6,441 nucleotides of DNA. It comes from an uncultured Ruminococcus sp. Its GTDB lineage: Bacteria; Bacillota; Clostridia; Oscillospirales; CAG-382. The first letter of the stretch is position 1, and every line of letters starts with the position of its first letter. The notes under the pieces were generated by a model. The model was not told the DNA's origin. It saw only the letters and a program-made list of their open reading frames with translations, and searched no databases. Below, in pieces: positions 1 through 5,865 of the stretch. The stretch lies in NCBI GenBank assembly GCA_902783535.1, contig CACZRJ010000065.1, positions 1 to 6,441 on the forward strand, written 5' to 3'. Made by a program: the position numbers and the translations under genes.

Positions 1-1
1 C

Positions 2-685
2 GGCCGTCAGGTCGACCGGATCCTGATCCGGAACGGAGAAGCGGAAGGCGTTCTGAAGATCGCCGTCGCGCTCGCGAAAGAGCGCGGCATTCCTGTGATC
101 GGCACGGATAACAGAAAGCTAGACGCTCTCTCGGGCGGCGGAGCGCACCAAGGCCTGATCGCTTATGCTTCCGAAACCGACTATCTTTCCGTTGAAGAGC
201 TTTTCCAGAAAACGACCGACGCGGGGGAGACGCCTTTTTATGTCATTTGCGACGACATCAACGATCCGCACAACCTCGGCGCGATCATTCGCTCGGCGGA
301 ATGCGCCGGCGTGAACGGCGTCATCATTCCGAAACGTCATTCCGTCGGGATCACGTCGACCGTCGCGAAGTCCAGCGCGGGCGCCGTCTTCCATATGCCG
401 ATCGCACGCGTCCCGAATCTCGTTTCAGCAGTCAAGTATCTGAAGGAAAACGGCGTATGGATCTGGGCTCTGGAAGCCGGGGGGGACCCGTATTACAGTC
501 AGGATTTCCGCGGCAAAACGGCGCTTGTGCTCGGCAGCGAGGGCGAGGGCGTTTCGCGTCTGCTGAAAGAGGAATGCGACTATATTTCGGGCATCCCGAT
601 GTTCGGCACCATCAATTCACTGAACGTATCGAACGCGGCTGCGATCGTCCTCTTCGAGGCGGCGCGGCAGCGTCACGCGCAATAA
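2..685 (+). CDS. rlmB: 23S rRNA (guanosine-2'-O-)-methyltransferase RlmB, 5' partial
   Basis: SpoU/TrmH-class (SPOUT) enzyme that, in the RlmB group, transfers a methyl group from S-adenosylmethionine to the ribose 2'-OH of a guanosine in the peptidyl-transferase region of 23S rRNA. The frame is open to the window edge, and the 227 visible residues match the family from just after its usual N-terminus, so roughly 15-25 residues lie upstream; GTG at 95 is internal. Visible residues 1-55 are the end of the L30e-like substrate-binding domain (GAHQGLIAY). The catalytic knot follows: motif 1 DPHNLGAIIRSA at 88-99 with the conserved Asn91 and Arg97, motif 2 LVLGSEGEG at 175-183, and motif 3 SLNVSNAAAI at 206-215. 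All signature residues are present, so it should be active. It stops with TAA 30 bases before the next gene, with no terminator between, so the two are probably cotranscribed. TrmH paralogues acting on tRNA are the main alternative, but the N-terminal domain and motif spelling favour RlmB. Confidence 0.93.
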   Translation, partial: GRQVDRILIRNGEAEGVLKIAVALAKERGIPVIGTDNRKLDALSGGGAHQGLIAYASETDYLSVEELFQKTTDAGETPFYVICDDINDPHNLGAIIRSAECAGVNGVIIPKRHSVGITSTVAKSSAGAVFHMPIARVPNLVSAVKYLKENGVWIWALEAGGDPYYSQDFRGKTALVLGSEGEGVSRLLKEECDYISGIPMFGTINSLNVSNAAAIVLFEAARQRHAQ

Positions 686-696
686 AAAAAGATCGG

Positions 697-703
697 AAAG
701 GAG
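697..703 (+). promoter_or_regulatory. Ribosome binding site of the P-type ATPase-like gene
   Basis: AAAGGAG lies 12 bases before the ATG at 716. This spacing is longer than ideal. No in-frame ATG, GTG or TTG occurs nearer to it, so the ATG at 716 remains the best start, possibly with weaker initiation. Confidence 0.7.
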
Positions 704-715
704 CAGGCACAGTCA

Positions 716-3310
716 ATGGCGAATGGTTCAAAACATTCCGGCAAGAGAAGCCCGGACAACAATATTGACATCTCCGATCTTTTGATGGAAGCCGATTCCG
801 AGAACGAGCGTGATATCGCAAAAGGAGACGAAAGGCAGCGGACGAAGGAACTGGAGAAGACGCTGATCGCCGAATCGTTCTCTTCCGGTCCGAAGGAAGA
901 CGAAGAAAATCAGGATAAGAAAGACGACGCGGAAACGAAACGGCGTTTCGACGCGGAAACGATCGAACTGATCGACAAATACAGCACCAAAGAGATCAAG
1001 GACAAGAAAAGCGATACGCAGGAGCTCAGAGAAGCGCTCGCGCGCAAGCTCGAAGACGAGAAACTTCGCGGGTATCTGACCGCGGACATCGATACCCAGG
1101 CGAAAAAGGCGGACGATCTCCGCACCAAGATCCTCGGCTCCGGATTCCCGGAAGACAGTCCCGACAGGGACGACGGAGAACTGAGGGCAAGCGGCGGAAA
1201 AGAACGCGAAAACATTTTGAGAGATGTTTCCGCACGGTTCACGGAAGAGGAAGTCGAACAGCAGGAATTCGAGCAGGCCGAAATGTTTCCGCTAGGGGAC
1301 ACGATGACCATACGGAACCGGGAAAACGAATACCAGTATGCCGATTACGACCGCGACTATCAGGATCTCGGCAGCAGGGTCGTCGCCGGAGGCATTCCCG
1401 AATCCGAAAGAGACGACGGTCAGGTCTCCTTCCTTTCTGATGAAACTGATGTCGCGCCGATCGGCGGAGAAGCTGATCCCACGGACACGAATCTCGGGCT
1501 CGCATTCGACATGATGGAGGATGGAAGCTACCGCCTCGATCCCGCCCGCGAGAAGCAGATCCTCCAATCGAGGAAGAAAAAGAGAAGGAAGAAAGAACTT
1601 TACTTCGAATATACAAGCAAAACGCAAAATCCCGAAATGAACGGGAAGCTGCGCGCCGCCAAACGGCACAGCGTGATCCGTCTGCTGCTGACGATCTTTT
1701 TGACCGCGGTCCTCTGCCTGATGGAATTCGGGCCGCTGTTCGGATTTCTTCTGAAAACGGGAGACGTCAATACCGGCGCGCGGATATATATCCTGGCGGA
1801 CTTGCAGTTGGTCTTCCTTTGCGCTTTGGTCATACTTCCGTCCATCGTCAAAGGACTGAAAGGCATCGCTTCGTTCCGCATGAATGCGGAAAGCGTGCTC
1901 GTCTTCGGGCTGTTTTTCGATATGCTGTACACCGCGATCAGCGTGATCCGCGGGCCGGAGATCGACCGCCTCGGCCTTTACGGAGCCGTGCTCTGCTACG
2001 GGTGCGTCTGCTCCGCCGCGTCGACGCTTCTGTCCGACATCAGAAACGAGCGCGTCTTCCGCGTCATTAGCACGGAACGGCTGAAATATGTCGCCGAACG
2101 TTTGAAGCCGACCGCGAAGGAATCGGACGAGTTCGGGCGATATCTGGATGAGACCAGCGAAATGTATACGGTCAAAAAGGCCGGATTCATCGACGGCTTT
2201 GTCGGGCGGACGGTCAAGCGTCCGAGAAGCGACGATATGTTCCATGTCATCCTTCCGCTAATCCTGTTCGGAGGGTTTGCGATCTTCGCCGCGCTTCTGG
2301 TCATGAAGCGGCCGCTGTCGGAGGCGCTCCGCGCGTTTTACGCGATGATCGTCACGGCGGTTCCGTCGGTCTCTTTCTTCATCATTTCGCTCCCGATGTT
2401 CATTGCGAACGGACGCGCGAAAAAATATTCCGCTGCATTCGTCGGGAACGCGATCGCGGAAGAGTATGAGTACGCCAGAGTCCTTTCGTTCGCCGACACC
2501 GAGGTCTTCCCCTCCAATCTTGTCAGCATCGCGGGGATCAAGACCTACAACGACTACAGGATCGACAAGATCATTCCGGAACTGGCAAAATGTTTCTCGT
2601 TCCTCGGCGGACCGCTCAAGAAGGTGACGGAGCGGATGGTCGACGGACCGGTCGAAAAATATGAATCTGCGCGCGTGATCGAGAATACGCACGACGGCAT
2701 CTGCGTTGCCATGGACGGACGGCTGGTCTTCCTCGGGAAGCGCTCATTCCTCCTTCGGTATCATTTCGAGGCGCCGACGGACCCCGGTGACGACGCTTTC
2801 GAGAAGAAGTCCGGGTCGGTCATGTTCGTCGGCATCGACAAGCACCTCGCCGCCAAGGTTCAGGTGCGCTACGGCATCAATCCGAGATTCGAGACGCTTC
2901 TGCGCGAACTGTACCGGGCAGGGCTCTGCCTCGGCGTCAAGACGATGGATCCGAACATTACGAACGATCTGATCACAAGATCCGTGAAATTCAAAAAGTG
3001 CCCCGTATCCGTCCTGAAGCAGACCAACCCGAAAGACATTTCGGGAGAAAGCCCGAGCGCGTCTTCCGGCATCGTATGCAACTCGTCGCTCCATAACTTC
3101 CTGCGCATGTTCGCTCTGAGCGACAAGCTCCGCCACGTCGGAAGGTCCAATCAGATCGTCGCACTGGTTTCGGTCGTGCTCTCTTTCCTGACCATCGCCT
3201 TCCTGGCGATCACGGGGGATCTGCAGGCGTTCGGCGTTCTGCAGGCCGTGATTTTCCAGGTCTGCTGGCAGATCCCGGTTTGGGCTCTGTCCTTCGCGAT
3301 GATCCGCTGA
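716..3310 (+). CDS. Degenerate P-type ATPase-like membrane protein (predicted pseudo-pump) with long charged N-terminal tail
   Basis: The 864-residue protein has three parts. Residues 1-300 are hydrophilic, rich in Asp, Glu, Lys and Arg, with no recognisable fold, ending in the basic patch RKKKRRKK (286-293). Hydrophobic helices lie near 318-346, 356-379, 392-411, 418-440, 508-530, 540-562, 813-833 and 836-860, the 4+2+2 layout of P1B metal pumps. The soluble part (563-810) follows the P/N/P-domain order: a helix with VPS (549-551) where P1B pumps have CPC; 44 residues later FADTEVF (592-598) where DKTGT is expected, keeping Asp594 but not KTGT; GGPLKKV (631-637) where SEHPLA-type motifs sit; an N-domain-like DGRLVFLGKRSFL (667-679); and VKTMDPN (741-747) in place of the TGDN motif. 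GDGxND is absent, and 441-507 is a much shortened actuator region without TGES. Family assignment is inference from motif order and spacing. Ion pumping by the standard mechanism is unlikely; a sensing or scaffolding role is speculation. It probably shares the rlmB transcript. Alternative: an unrelated polytopic protein with chance similarity. Confidence 0.7.
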   Translation: MANGSKHSGKRSPDNNIDISDLLMEADSENERDIAKGDERQRTKELEKTLIAESFSSGPKEDEENQDKKDDAETKRRFDAETIELIDKYSTKEIKDKKSDTQELREALARKLEDEKLRGYLTADIDTQAKKADDLRTKILGSGFPEDSPDRDDGELRASGGKERENILRDVSARFTEEEVEQQEFEQAEMFPLGDTMTIRNRENEYQYADYDRDYQDLGSRVVAGGIPESERDDGQVSFLSDETDVAPIGGEADPTDTNLGLAFDMMEDGSYRLDPAREKQILQSRKKKRRKKELYFEYTSKTQNPEMNGKLRAAKRHSVIRLLLTIFLTAVLCLMEFGPLFGFLLKTGDVNTGARIYILADLQLVFLCALVILPSIVKGLKGIASFRMNAESVLVFGLFFDMLYTAISVIRGPEIDRLGLYGAVLCYGCVCSAASTLLSDIRNERVFRVISTERLKYVAERLKPTAKESDEFGRYLDETSEMYTVKKAGFIDGFVGRTVKRPRSDDMFHVILPLILFGGFAIFAALLVMKRPLSEALRAFYAMIVTAVPSVSFFIISLPMFIANGRAKKYSAAFVGNAIAEEYEYARVLSFADTEVFPSNLVSIAGIKTYNDYRIDKIIPELAKCFSFLGGPLKKVTERMVDGPVEKYESARVIENTHDGICVAMDGRLVFLGKRSFLLRYHFEAPTDPGDDAFEKKSGSVMFVGIDKHLAAKVQVRYGINPRFETLLRELYRAGLCLGVKTMDPNITNDLITRSVKFKKCPVSVLKQTNPKDISGESPSASSGIVCNSSLHNFLRMFALSDKLRHVGRSNQIVALVSVVLSFLTIAFLAITGDLQAFGVLQAVIFQVCWQIPVWALSFAMIR

Positions 3311-3335
3311 CCGGAAAAGAACATAAAGTAAGGAA

Positions 3336-3352
3336 AGAAAAACGATTTTTCT
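3336..3352 (+). promoter_or_regulatory. AT-rich inverted repeat, UP-element-like
   Basis: AGAAAAA (3336-3342) and TTTTTCT (3346-3352) form a perfect 7-base inverted repeat around CGA. It ends just before the -35 box of the following promoter, so its A/T tracts occupy the UP-element position (about -37 to -53 from the predicted start). It is too weak and GC-poor to be a convincing terminator for the preceding gene, though it is the only hairpin between that gene and the promoter. Confidence 0.4.
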
Positions 3353-3353
3353 A

Positions 3354-3382
3354 TTGCATATCCGCGGATTTTCCTGTATAAT
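3354..3382 (+). promoter_or_regulatory. Sigma-A-type promoter of the lipoprotein gene
   Basis: The -35 hexamer is TTGCAT (3354-3359), and a perfect -10 TATAAT (3377-3382) follows after 17 bases. The surrounding 80 bases are sharply AT-rich compared with the GC-rich genes either side. The predicted transcript start is near 3389-3391, giving a leader of about 57 bases. The -35 box matches the consensus only in TTG; the -10 and spacing are ideal. This makes the lipoprotein gene an independent unit, although read-through from the upstream gene is possible. Confidence 0.8.
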
Positions 3383-3404
3383 ATATTGTTGGAATAACAT
3401 CTAA

Positions 3405-3428
3405 GGTTTCTTGCGAAGCGACGGAACC
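3405..3428 (+). other. Leader hairpin just upstream of the lipoprotein ribosome binding site
   Basis: In the predicted leader, GGTTTC (3405-3410) can pair with GGAACC (3423-3428, one G-U pair). TTGC (3411-3414) can pair with GCGA (3418-3421) around a GAA loop, leaving C3422 bulged. The hairpin ends two bases before the GGAGG sequence. It leaves the ribosome binding site free, so it may stabilise the mRNA or position the site. There is no sign of a known riboswitch class. Confidence 0.35.
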
Positions 3429-3429
3429 C

Positions 3430-3440
3430 GGAGGAAAGGA
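3430..3440 (+). promoter_or_regulatory. Ribosome binding site of the lipoprotein gene; decides the start
   Basis: A strong purine run, GGAGGAAAGGA, ends 6 bases before the ATG at 3447. This fixes the start there rather than at the in-frame TTG at 3411, which would put charged residues ahead of the signal peptide and lies upstream of this site. Confidence 0.85.
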
Positions 3441-3446
3441 ACCAAT

Positions 3447-4874
3447 ATGCTGAATCACAAGATGATTTTGAAATGTGCGACAGCCGTCCTGCTTGTGGCG
3501 GTGTTTGCCGTTGCGGTCCTGCTTTCGTCGTGCGTCCCCAACGGAACGCCCGATGACGCGATTTTCGAAAAACTGATCAATATCAGCAGAGAGGAATCCA
3601 CTGTGGAGAATGACGACGTCGTTGCGTCCGGCGACTATCTCACCATTGCCGAAGTCGTCAGCATCACGCCGATGAATGTTGCTGTTTACGGCACGCTGAC
3701 GGATAAGGCTGTCGAAGCCGGCGTCGATTCCGTCCGGATTTCCGGAGGCGTAAACTACAGCGTGACGCAGAAATGCATCGGCGACTATTTCGTGATTTCC
3801 GTTCATCTGCAGAATCCGTCCCGGTCCACGTTTTCCGCCACGGCGATGAAAGGGGAAGATGAGATCGGCGAAATGCTTCCGTTCTCCATTCCCTACGACT
3901 CGACCGCTGAGGACCGCCTGGACGGCAAGAGCGTTTCCGTCGGACGCGATTCCAGACTGTACTTCTCCTCTTATCTGGACGACTATCTCGGCAAAGAACT
4001 TTACACGGCGTCTCAGGTCAAAGCCATCAAGGCGACCGTCATCAGCCGCTACCAGGCATATGAAACCCGCGCGGACGGCTCCGAGTTCGGCCTCATTTAT
4101 GTTTTCATTCCCGACGTGACAACGGTGTATCCGGAGATCTTCACCCAGGAAGACGCCGAAAAGAAGAGCGAATCTCTCCTGACCCGTTACGAGCAGGTGG
4201 TCAATGCCGTCAGCTCGACCAAAGCGTTCGTCGTCGACTATGCCGACATCGTGAAGGAAGGCCTGGATAAGGGAGACCCGATCAGCAAATATTACCGTCT
4301 GACGGACAGCCATATCACGGAATACGGCTCGCTTCTGATCTACGAGAAAATCATGCAGTTCGTCGCGGAGAAGGACCTTGACGTCATTCCTCACACAATC
4401 GACGAATTCGTTCCGAAGACCGTGCACGCACAGGGCGGCGACTATGTACGCCTCCGCGGTCTGGACCCGATGACCATCAGCGAAGAGATCACGATCTACG
4501 AGCCAAAATTCGAGCAGCAGGCGGGTGCGGCCAAGCTTCGCATGTACAATGATCCGGACAACGGCGACTATACACTGTTCACGACCATCGACTCCACCGA
4601 CATTTATACCGGCGGCGCGGAACGCAGCCTCGTGACGACCGACCGGACGCCTCTGCCGAACGTGCTGATCTACCGTGACGAGAACGGCATCCTTCTTTCC
4701 AAGATGATCGCCGAGAGCATGGATCAGACGCTGCTCGCGAGATGCGGCGACTACTTCATCAGCATGACGGATGCGAACACCTACCGCGACAAGGTGGAAG
4801 GAAAAGCGGCGACCGACTTCATCATGGTCTTCGTCTCCGAGTCCAGCATCCCGACCGCGTTCGCAAGCGAATAA
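3447..4874 (+). CDS. Lipoprotein with AlgX/AlgJ/DHHW-type SGNH-hydrolase-like domain, probably lacking the nucleophile
   Basis: The 475-residue protein is predicted to be exported and lipid-anchored. It has a short basic start, a hydrophobic stretch at 11-26 and the lipobox LSSC with Cys29 as the lipidated residue. Residues about 60-150 are strand-rich and look like an Ig-type domain (VAVYGTLTDKAVEAGVDSV near 78-96). From 166 the pattern matches AlgX/AlgJ/DHHW proteins: GRDSRLYF (166-173, the usual 'G.dgwlF' entry strand), IYVFIPDVTTVYPE (217-230) and YYRLTDSHITEYG (282-294), with Asp287 and His289 at the catalytic Asp-x-His position. Trp of the DHHW motif is Ile290. Where relatives carry the GDS nucleophile motif, this protein has LIYRDENG (407-414), with Glu412 in the serine position. 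Family members normally bind or acetylate/deacetylate envelope polysaccharides, often beside an MBOAT O-acyltransferase; none is present here. A carbohydrate-binding or scaffolding role is inference. It is transcribed from its own promoter and closed by a terminator. Confidence 0.72.
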   Translation: MLNHKMILKCATAVLLVAVFAVAVLLSSCVPNGTPDDAIFEKLINISREESTVENDDVVASGDYLTIAEVVSITPMNVAVYGTLTDKAVEAGVDSVRISGGVNYSVTQKCIGDYFVISVHLQNPSRSTFSATAMKGEDEIGEMLPFSIPYDSTAEDRLDGKSVSVGRDSRLYFSSYLDDYLGKELYTASQVKAIKATVISRYQAYETRADGSEFGLIYVFIPDVTTVYPEIFTQEDAEKKSESLLTRYEQVVNAVSSTKAFVVDYADIVKEGLDKGDPISKYYRLTDSHITEYGSLLIYEKIMQFVAEKDLDVIPHTIDEFVPKTVHAQGGDYVRLRGLDPMTISEEITIYEPKFEQQAGAAKLRMYNDPDNGDYTLFTTIDSTDIYTGGAERSLVTTDRTPLPNVLIYRDENGILLSKMIAESMDQTLLARCGDYFISMTDANTYRDKVEGKAATDFIMVFVSESSIPTAFASE

Positions 4875-4890
4875 TCCGACAGCCGAATCA

Positions 4891-4924
4891 AAAGCCGTCC
4901 GCCTGGAAGCGGACGGTTTTCTTT
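4891..4924 (+). terminator. Rho-independent terminator of the lipoprotein gene
   Basis: CCGTCCGC (4895-4902) and GCGGACGG (4909-4916) form a perfect 8-bp stem with loop CTGGAA, extended by A-T and G-T pairs (4891-4894 with 4917-4920). It is followed by TTTTCTTT, 17 bases after the stop codon. The A-rich 5' flank gives a short T-run on the other strand too, so it may also act weakly on minus-strand transcripts. Confidence 0.92.
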
Positions 4925-4928
4925 CGCG

Positions 4929-4968
4929 AAAAAAAGGACGGACGCCCGGTGCTATCGGCCGGGCGACC
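4929..4968 (-). terminator. Rho-independent terminator of the pgi operon (minus strand)
   Basis: GGACGCCCGG (4940-4949) and CCGGGCGACC (4959-4968) form a 10-bp stem with one A-A mismatch and a 9-base loop. Read on the minus strand, the stem is followed after GTCC by seven T residues (4935-4929). It lies 17 bases beyond the stop of the last minus-strand gene. The few bases between stem and T-run make it less ideal than the neighbouring terminator. Confidence 0.7.
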
Positions 4969-4985
4969 GTGCTGCGTTGTGCGGT

Positions 4986-5426
4986 TCAGGATTGACCGTT
5001 CTTTTTTCTCCGGATCAGGAATCTGGCAAGCATGCAGACGCCGTAGATCAGAAGGTAAAGGATCGAAAAGGCGAAATAGCCGAGAACCAGTTCCTGCATG
5101 CTCAGGGAGGAGCCGTGCGTCAGTGAGAACAGGATCAGAATGACGGAAACGAAGATGATCAGAATGTGGATCAGCCGTTTGGCGGCGGACGGGAGTCCCT
5201 TTGCGCGGAAAATCAGGAACGAGACTCCGAAAAGGACGGAGGCCAAAAGAAGGATCCCGAATTTCCCGAGCAGGTCTGCAGCGGCAGGGGAACTGATCGG
5301 CATGTCCCGTCTGGTCCGCATGGTCAGGATCAGCAGTTCGAGGAAGCTGCCGACGGCATAGAACGCAAGTCCGCGGACCGCCGTGAGCAGCCACAGACGG
5401 CCGCGGTCGGGTGAGCGGTCAGCCAT
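4986..5426 (-). CDS. Small four-helix membrane protein, possibly DUF3021-like
   Basis: A 146-residue protein with four predicted membrane helices at about 12-35, 52-73, 84-102 and 112-137, and a basic C-terminal tail (RFLIRRKKN). Length, helix spacing, the segment SVLFGVSFLIF leading to a short basic loop, and AAKRLIHILI at the start of helix 3 recall DUF3021 proteins, which are small integral membrane proteins of unknown function in Bacillota. This resemblance is by pattern only and is uncertain. No transporter or enzyme motif is visible. It is the last gene of the pgi unit, starting 4 bases after the stop of the P-loop gene. GGAG abuts the ATG directly, which is too close for normal initiation, so translation probably depends on coupling to the upstream gene. 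No alternative ATG, GTG or TTG start exists nearby in frame. Confidence 0.75.
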   Translation of the reverse strand: MADRSPDRGRLWLLTAVRGLAFYAVGSFLELLILTMRTRRDMPISSPAAADLLGKFGILLLASVLFGVSFLIFRAKGLPSAAKRLIHILIIFVSVILILFSLTHGSSLSMQELVLGYFAFSILYLLIYGVCMLARFLIRRKKNGQS

Positions 5427-5433
5427 CTCCTTA
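5424..5433 (-). promoter_or_regulatory. Stop-SD-start junction (translational coupling site)
   Basis: On the minus strand the sequence reads TAAGGAGATG: the TAA stop of the P-loop gene overlaps the AAGGAG element, which runs straight into the ATG of the membrane protein. The zero spacing between SD and ATG disfavours independent initiation and favours reinitiation by ribosomes finishing the upstream gene. Confidence 0.6.
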
Positions 5434-5844
5434 TTCTCCGGCGATGAATTCGCGCACCGCGGGGGAGAGCAGCTGCGGATCGATCGAAGCGGTCACGGTG
5501 CAGTCGATGTTGTTTTTGGTCATGATGGCGTTGATGCGAAGCAGGAACTCCTCGAGGTCGTCGACCTTGCTGTTGCAGAGCTTGTAAGCGCCGTCAATGA
5601 AGATTTCCGTGATATCGTAATTGGCAGAAAGGATCCCGCAGATAAAACCGTATAGCGCTTTTCCGCCCGCGATCCCGTATTCTTCGGTATCGACGAGGCG
5701 AACGCGGTAATTGACGTCGAACGTCAGGCCCTTGCCTTTTTCAACGAAGACGACTTCTCCGTCGGAATGCTCGCACACGCGGTTGACTTCCTCGACGAGC
5801 GCTTTTGTTTTTCCGGTACCCTTGACTCCTGCCAACAGTTTCAT
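5431..5844 (-). CDS. Small P-loop ATPase of unknown function
   Basis: A 137-residue cytosolic protein with a perfect Walker A motif at its very start, GVKGTGKT (6-13, Lys12 and Thr13 binding phosphate and Mg). A likely Walker B strand, EIFIDG (80-85, Asp84), lies downstream. Between and after these are hydrophobic strands (VVFVEKG 31-37, VRLVDTEEYGI 48-58, DCTVTASIDPQLL 114-126), consistent with a minimal P-loop NTPase fold. Its length is short for most ATPases and no partner domain is fused, so it may bind nucleotide as a regulator or need a partner. I do not recognise a named family. The chosen start is ATG at 5844, ten bases from GGAGG; GTG at 5850 is an alternative, four bases from GGAGG, which would add two residues. 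It lies between pgi and a membrane protein in an apparent operon, but nothing in the sequence ties it to glycolysis. Confidence 0.85.
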   Translation of the reverse strand: MKLLAGVKGTGKTKALVEEVNRVCEHSDGEVVFVEKGKGLTFDVNYRVRLVDTEEYGIAGGKALYGFICGILSANYDITEIFIDGAYKLCNSKVDDLEEFLLRINAIMTKNNIDCTVTASIDPQLLSPAVREFIAGE

Positions 5845-5854
5845 GATCACTTTT

Positions 5855-5859
5855 CCTCC
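5855..5859 (-). promoter_or_regulatory. Ribosome binding site of the P-loop ATPase gene
   Basis: GGAGG on the minus strand sits in the short gap after the pgi stop codon. It is 10 bases from the ATG at 5844 and 4 bases from the GTG at 5850. Neither spacing is ideal, so both starts remain possible; the ATG is preferred because the protein then begins directly with the P-loop strand. Confidence 0.7.
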
Positions 5860-5865
5860 AGTTTA

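Noticed and set aside
479..485. Run of seven G residues inside rlmB, considered as a frameshift or slippage site
   Set aside because: The protein reads through it in one frame with family-consistent sequence on both sides, so there is no sign of a shift.
247..768. Open frame on the plus strand (173 codons) overlapping rlmB and the start of the next gene
   Set aside because: It is very rich in arginine and lies out of frame with the well-supported rlmB, typical of a +1 shadow in GC-rich DNA.
1292..2245. Long open frame on the minus strand (317 codons) opposite the P-type ATPase-like gene
   Set aside because: Its translation is low-complexity and rich in Arg, Asp and His, with no recognisable motif and no good ribosome binding site. 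The opposite strand encodes clear membrane helices.
716..3310. Considered as a functional cation-transporting P-type ATPase
   Set aside because: KTGT after the Asp, the TGD motif, GDGxND and TGES are not present anywhere in the protein, and these are essential for the known transport cycle.
3336..3352. Inverted repeat considered as a terminator for the P-type ATPase-like gene
   Set aside because: The stem is almost all A-T pairs and would be unstable. Its position directly before the -35 box fits a promoter-associated element better.
3351..4427. Long open frame on the minus strand (358 codons) opposite the lipoprotein gene
   Set aside because: It is a mirror of the GC-rich codon pattern of the real gene. 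Its translation is rich in Asp, Arg, His and Gly with no domain, and it overlaps the promoter and the signal peptide of a well-supported gene.
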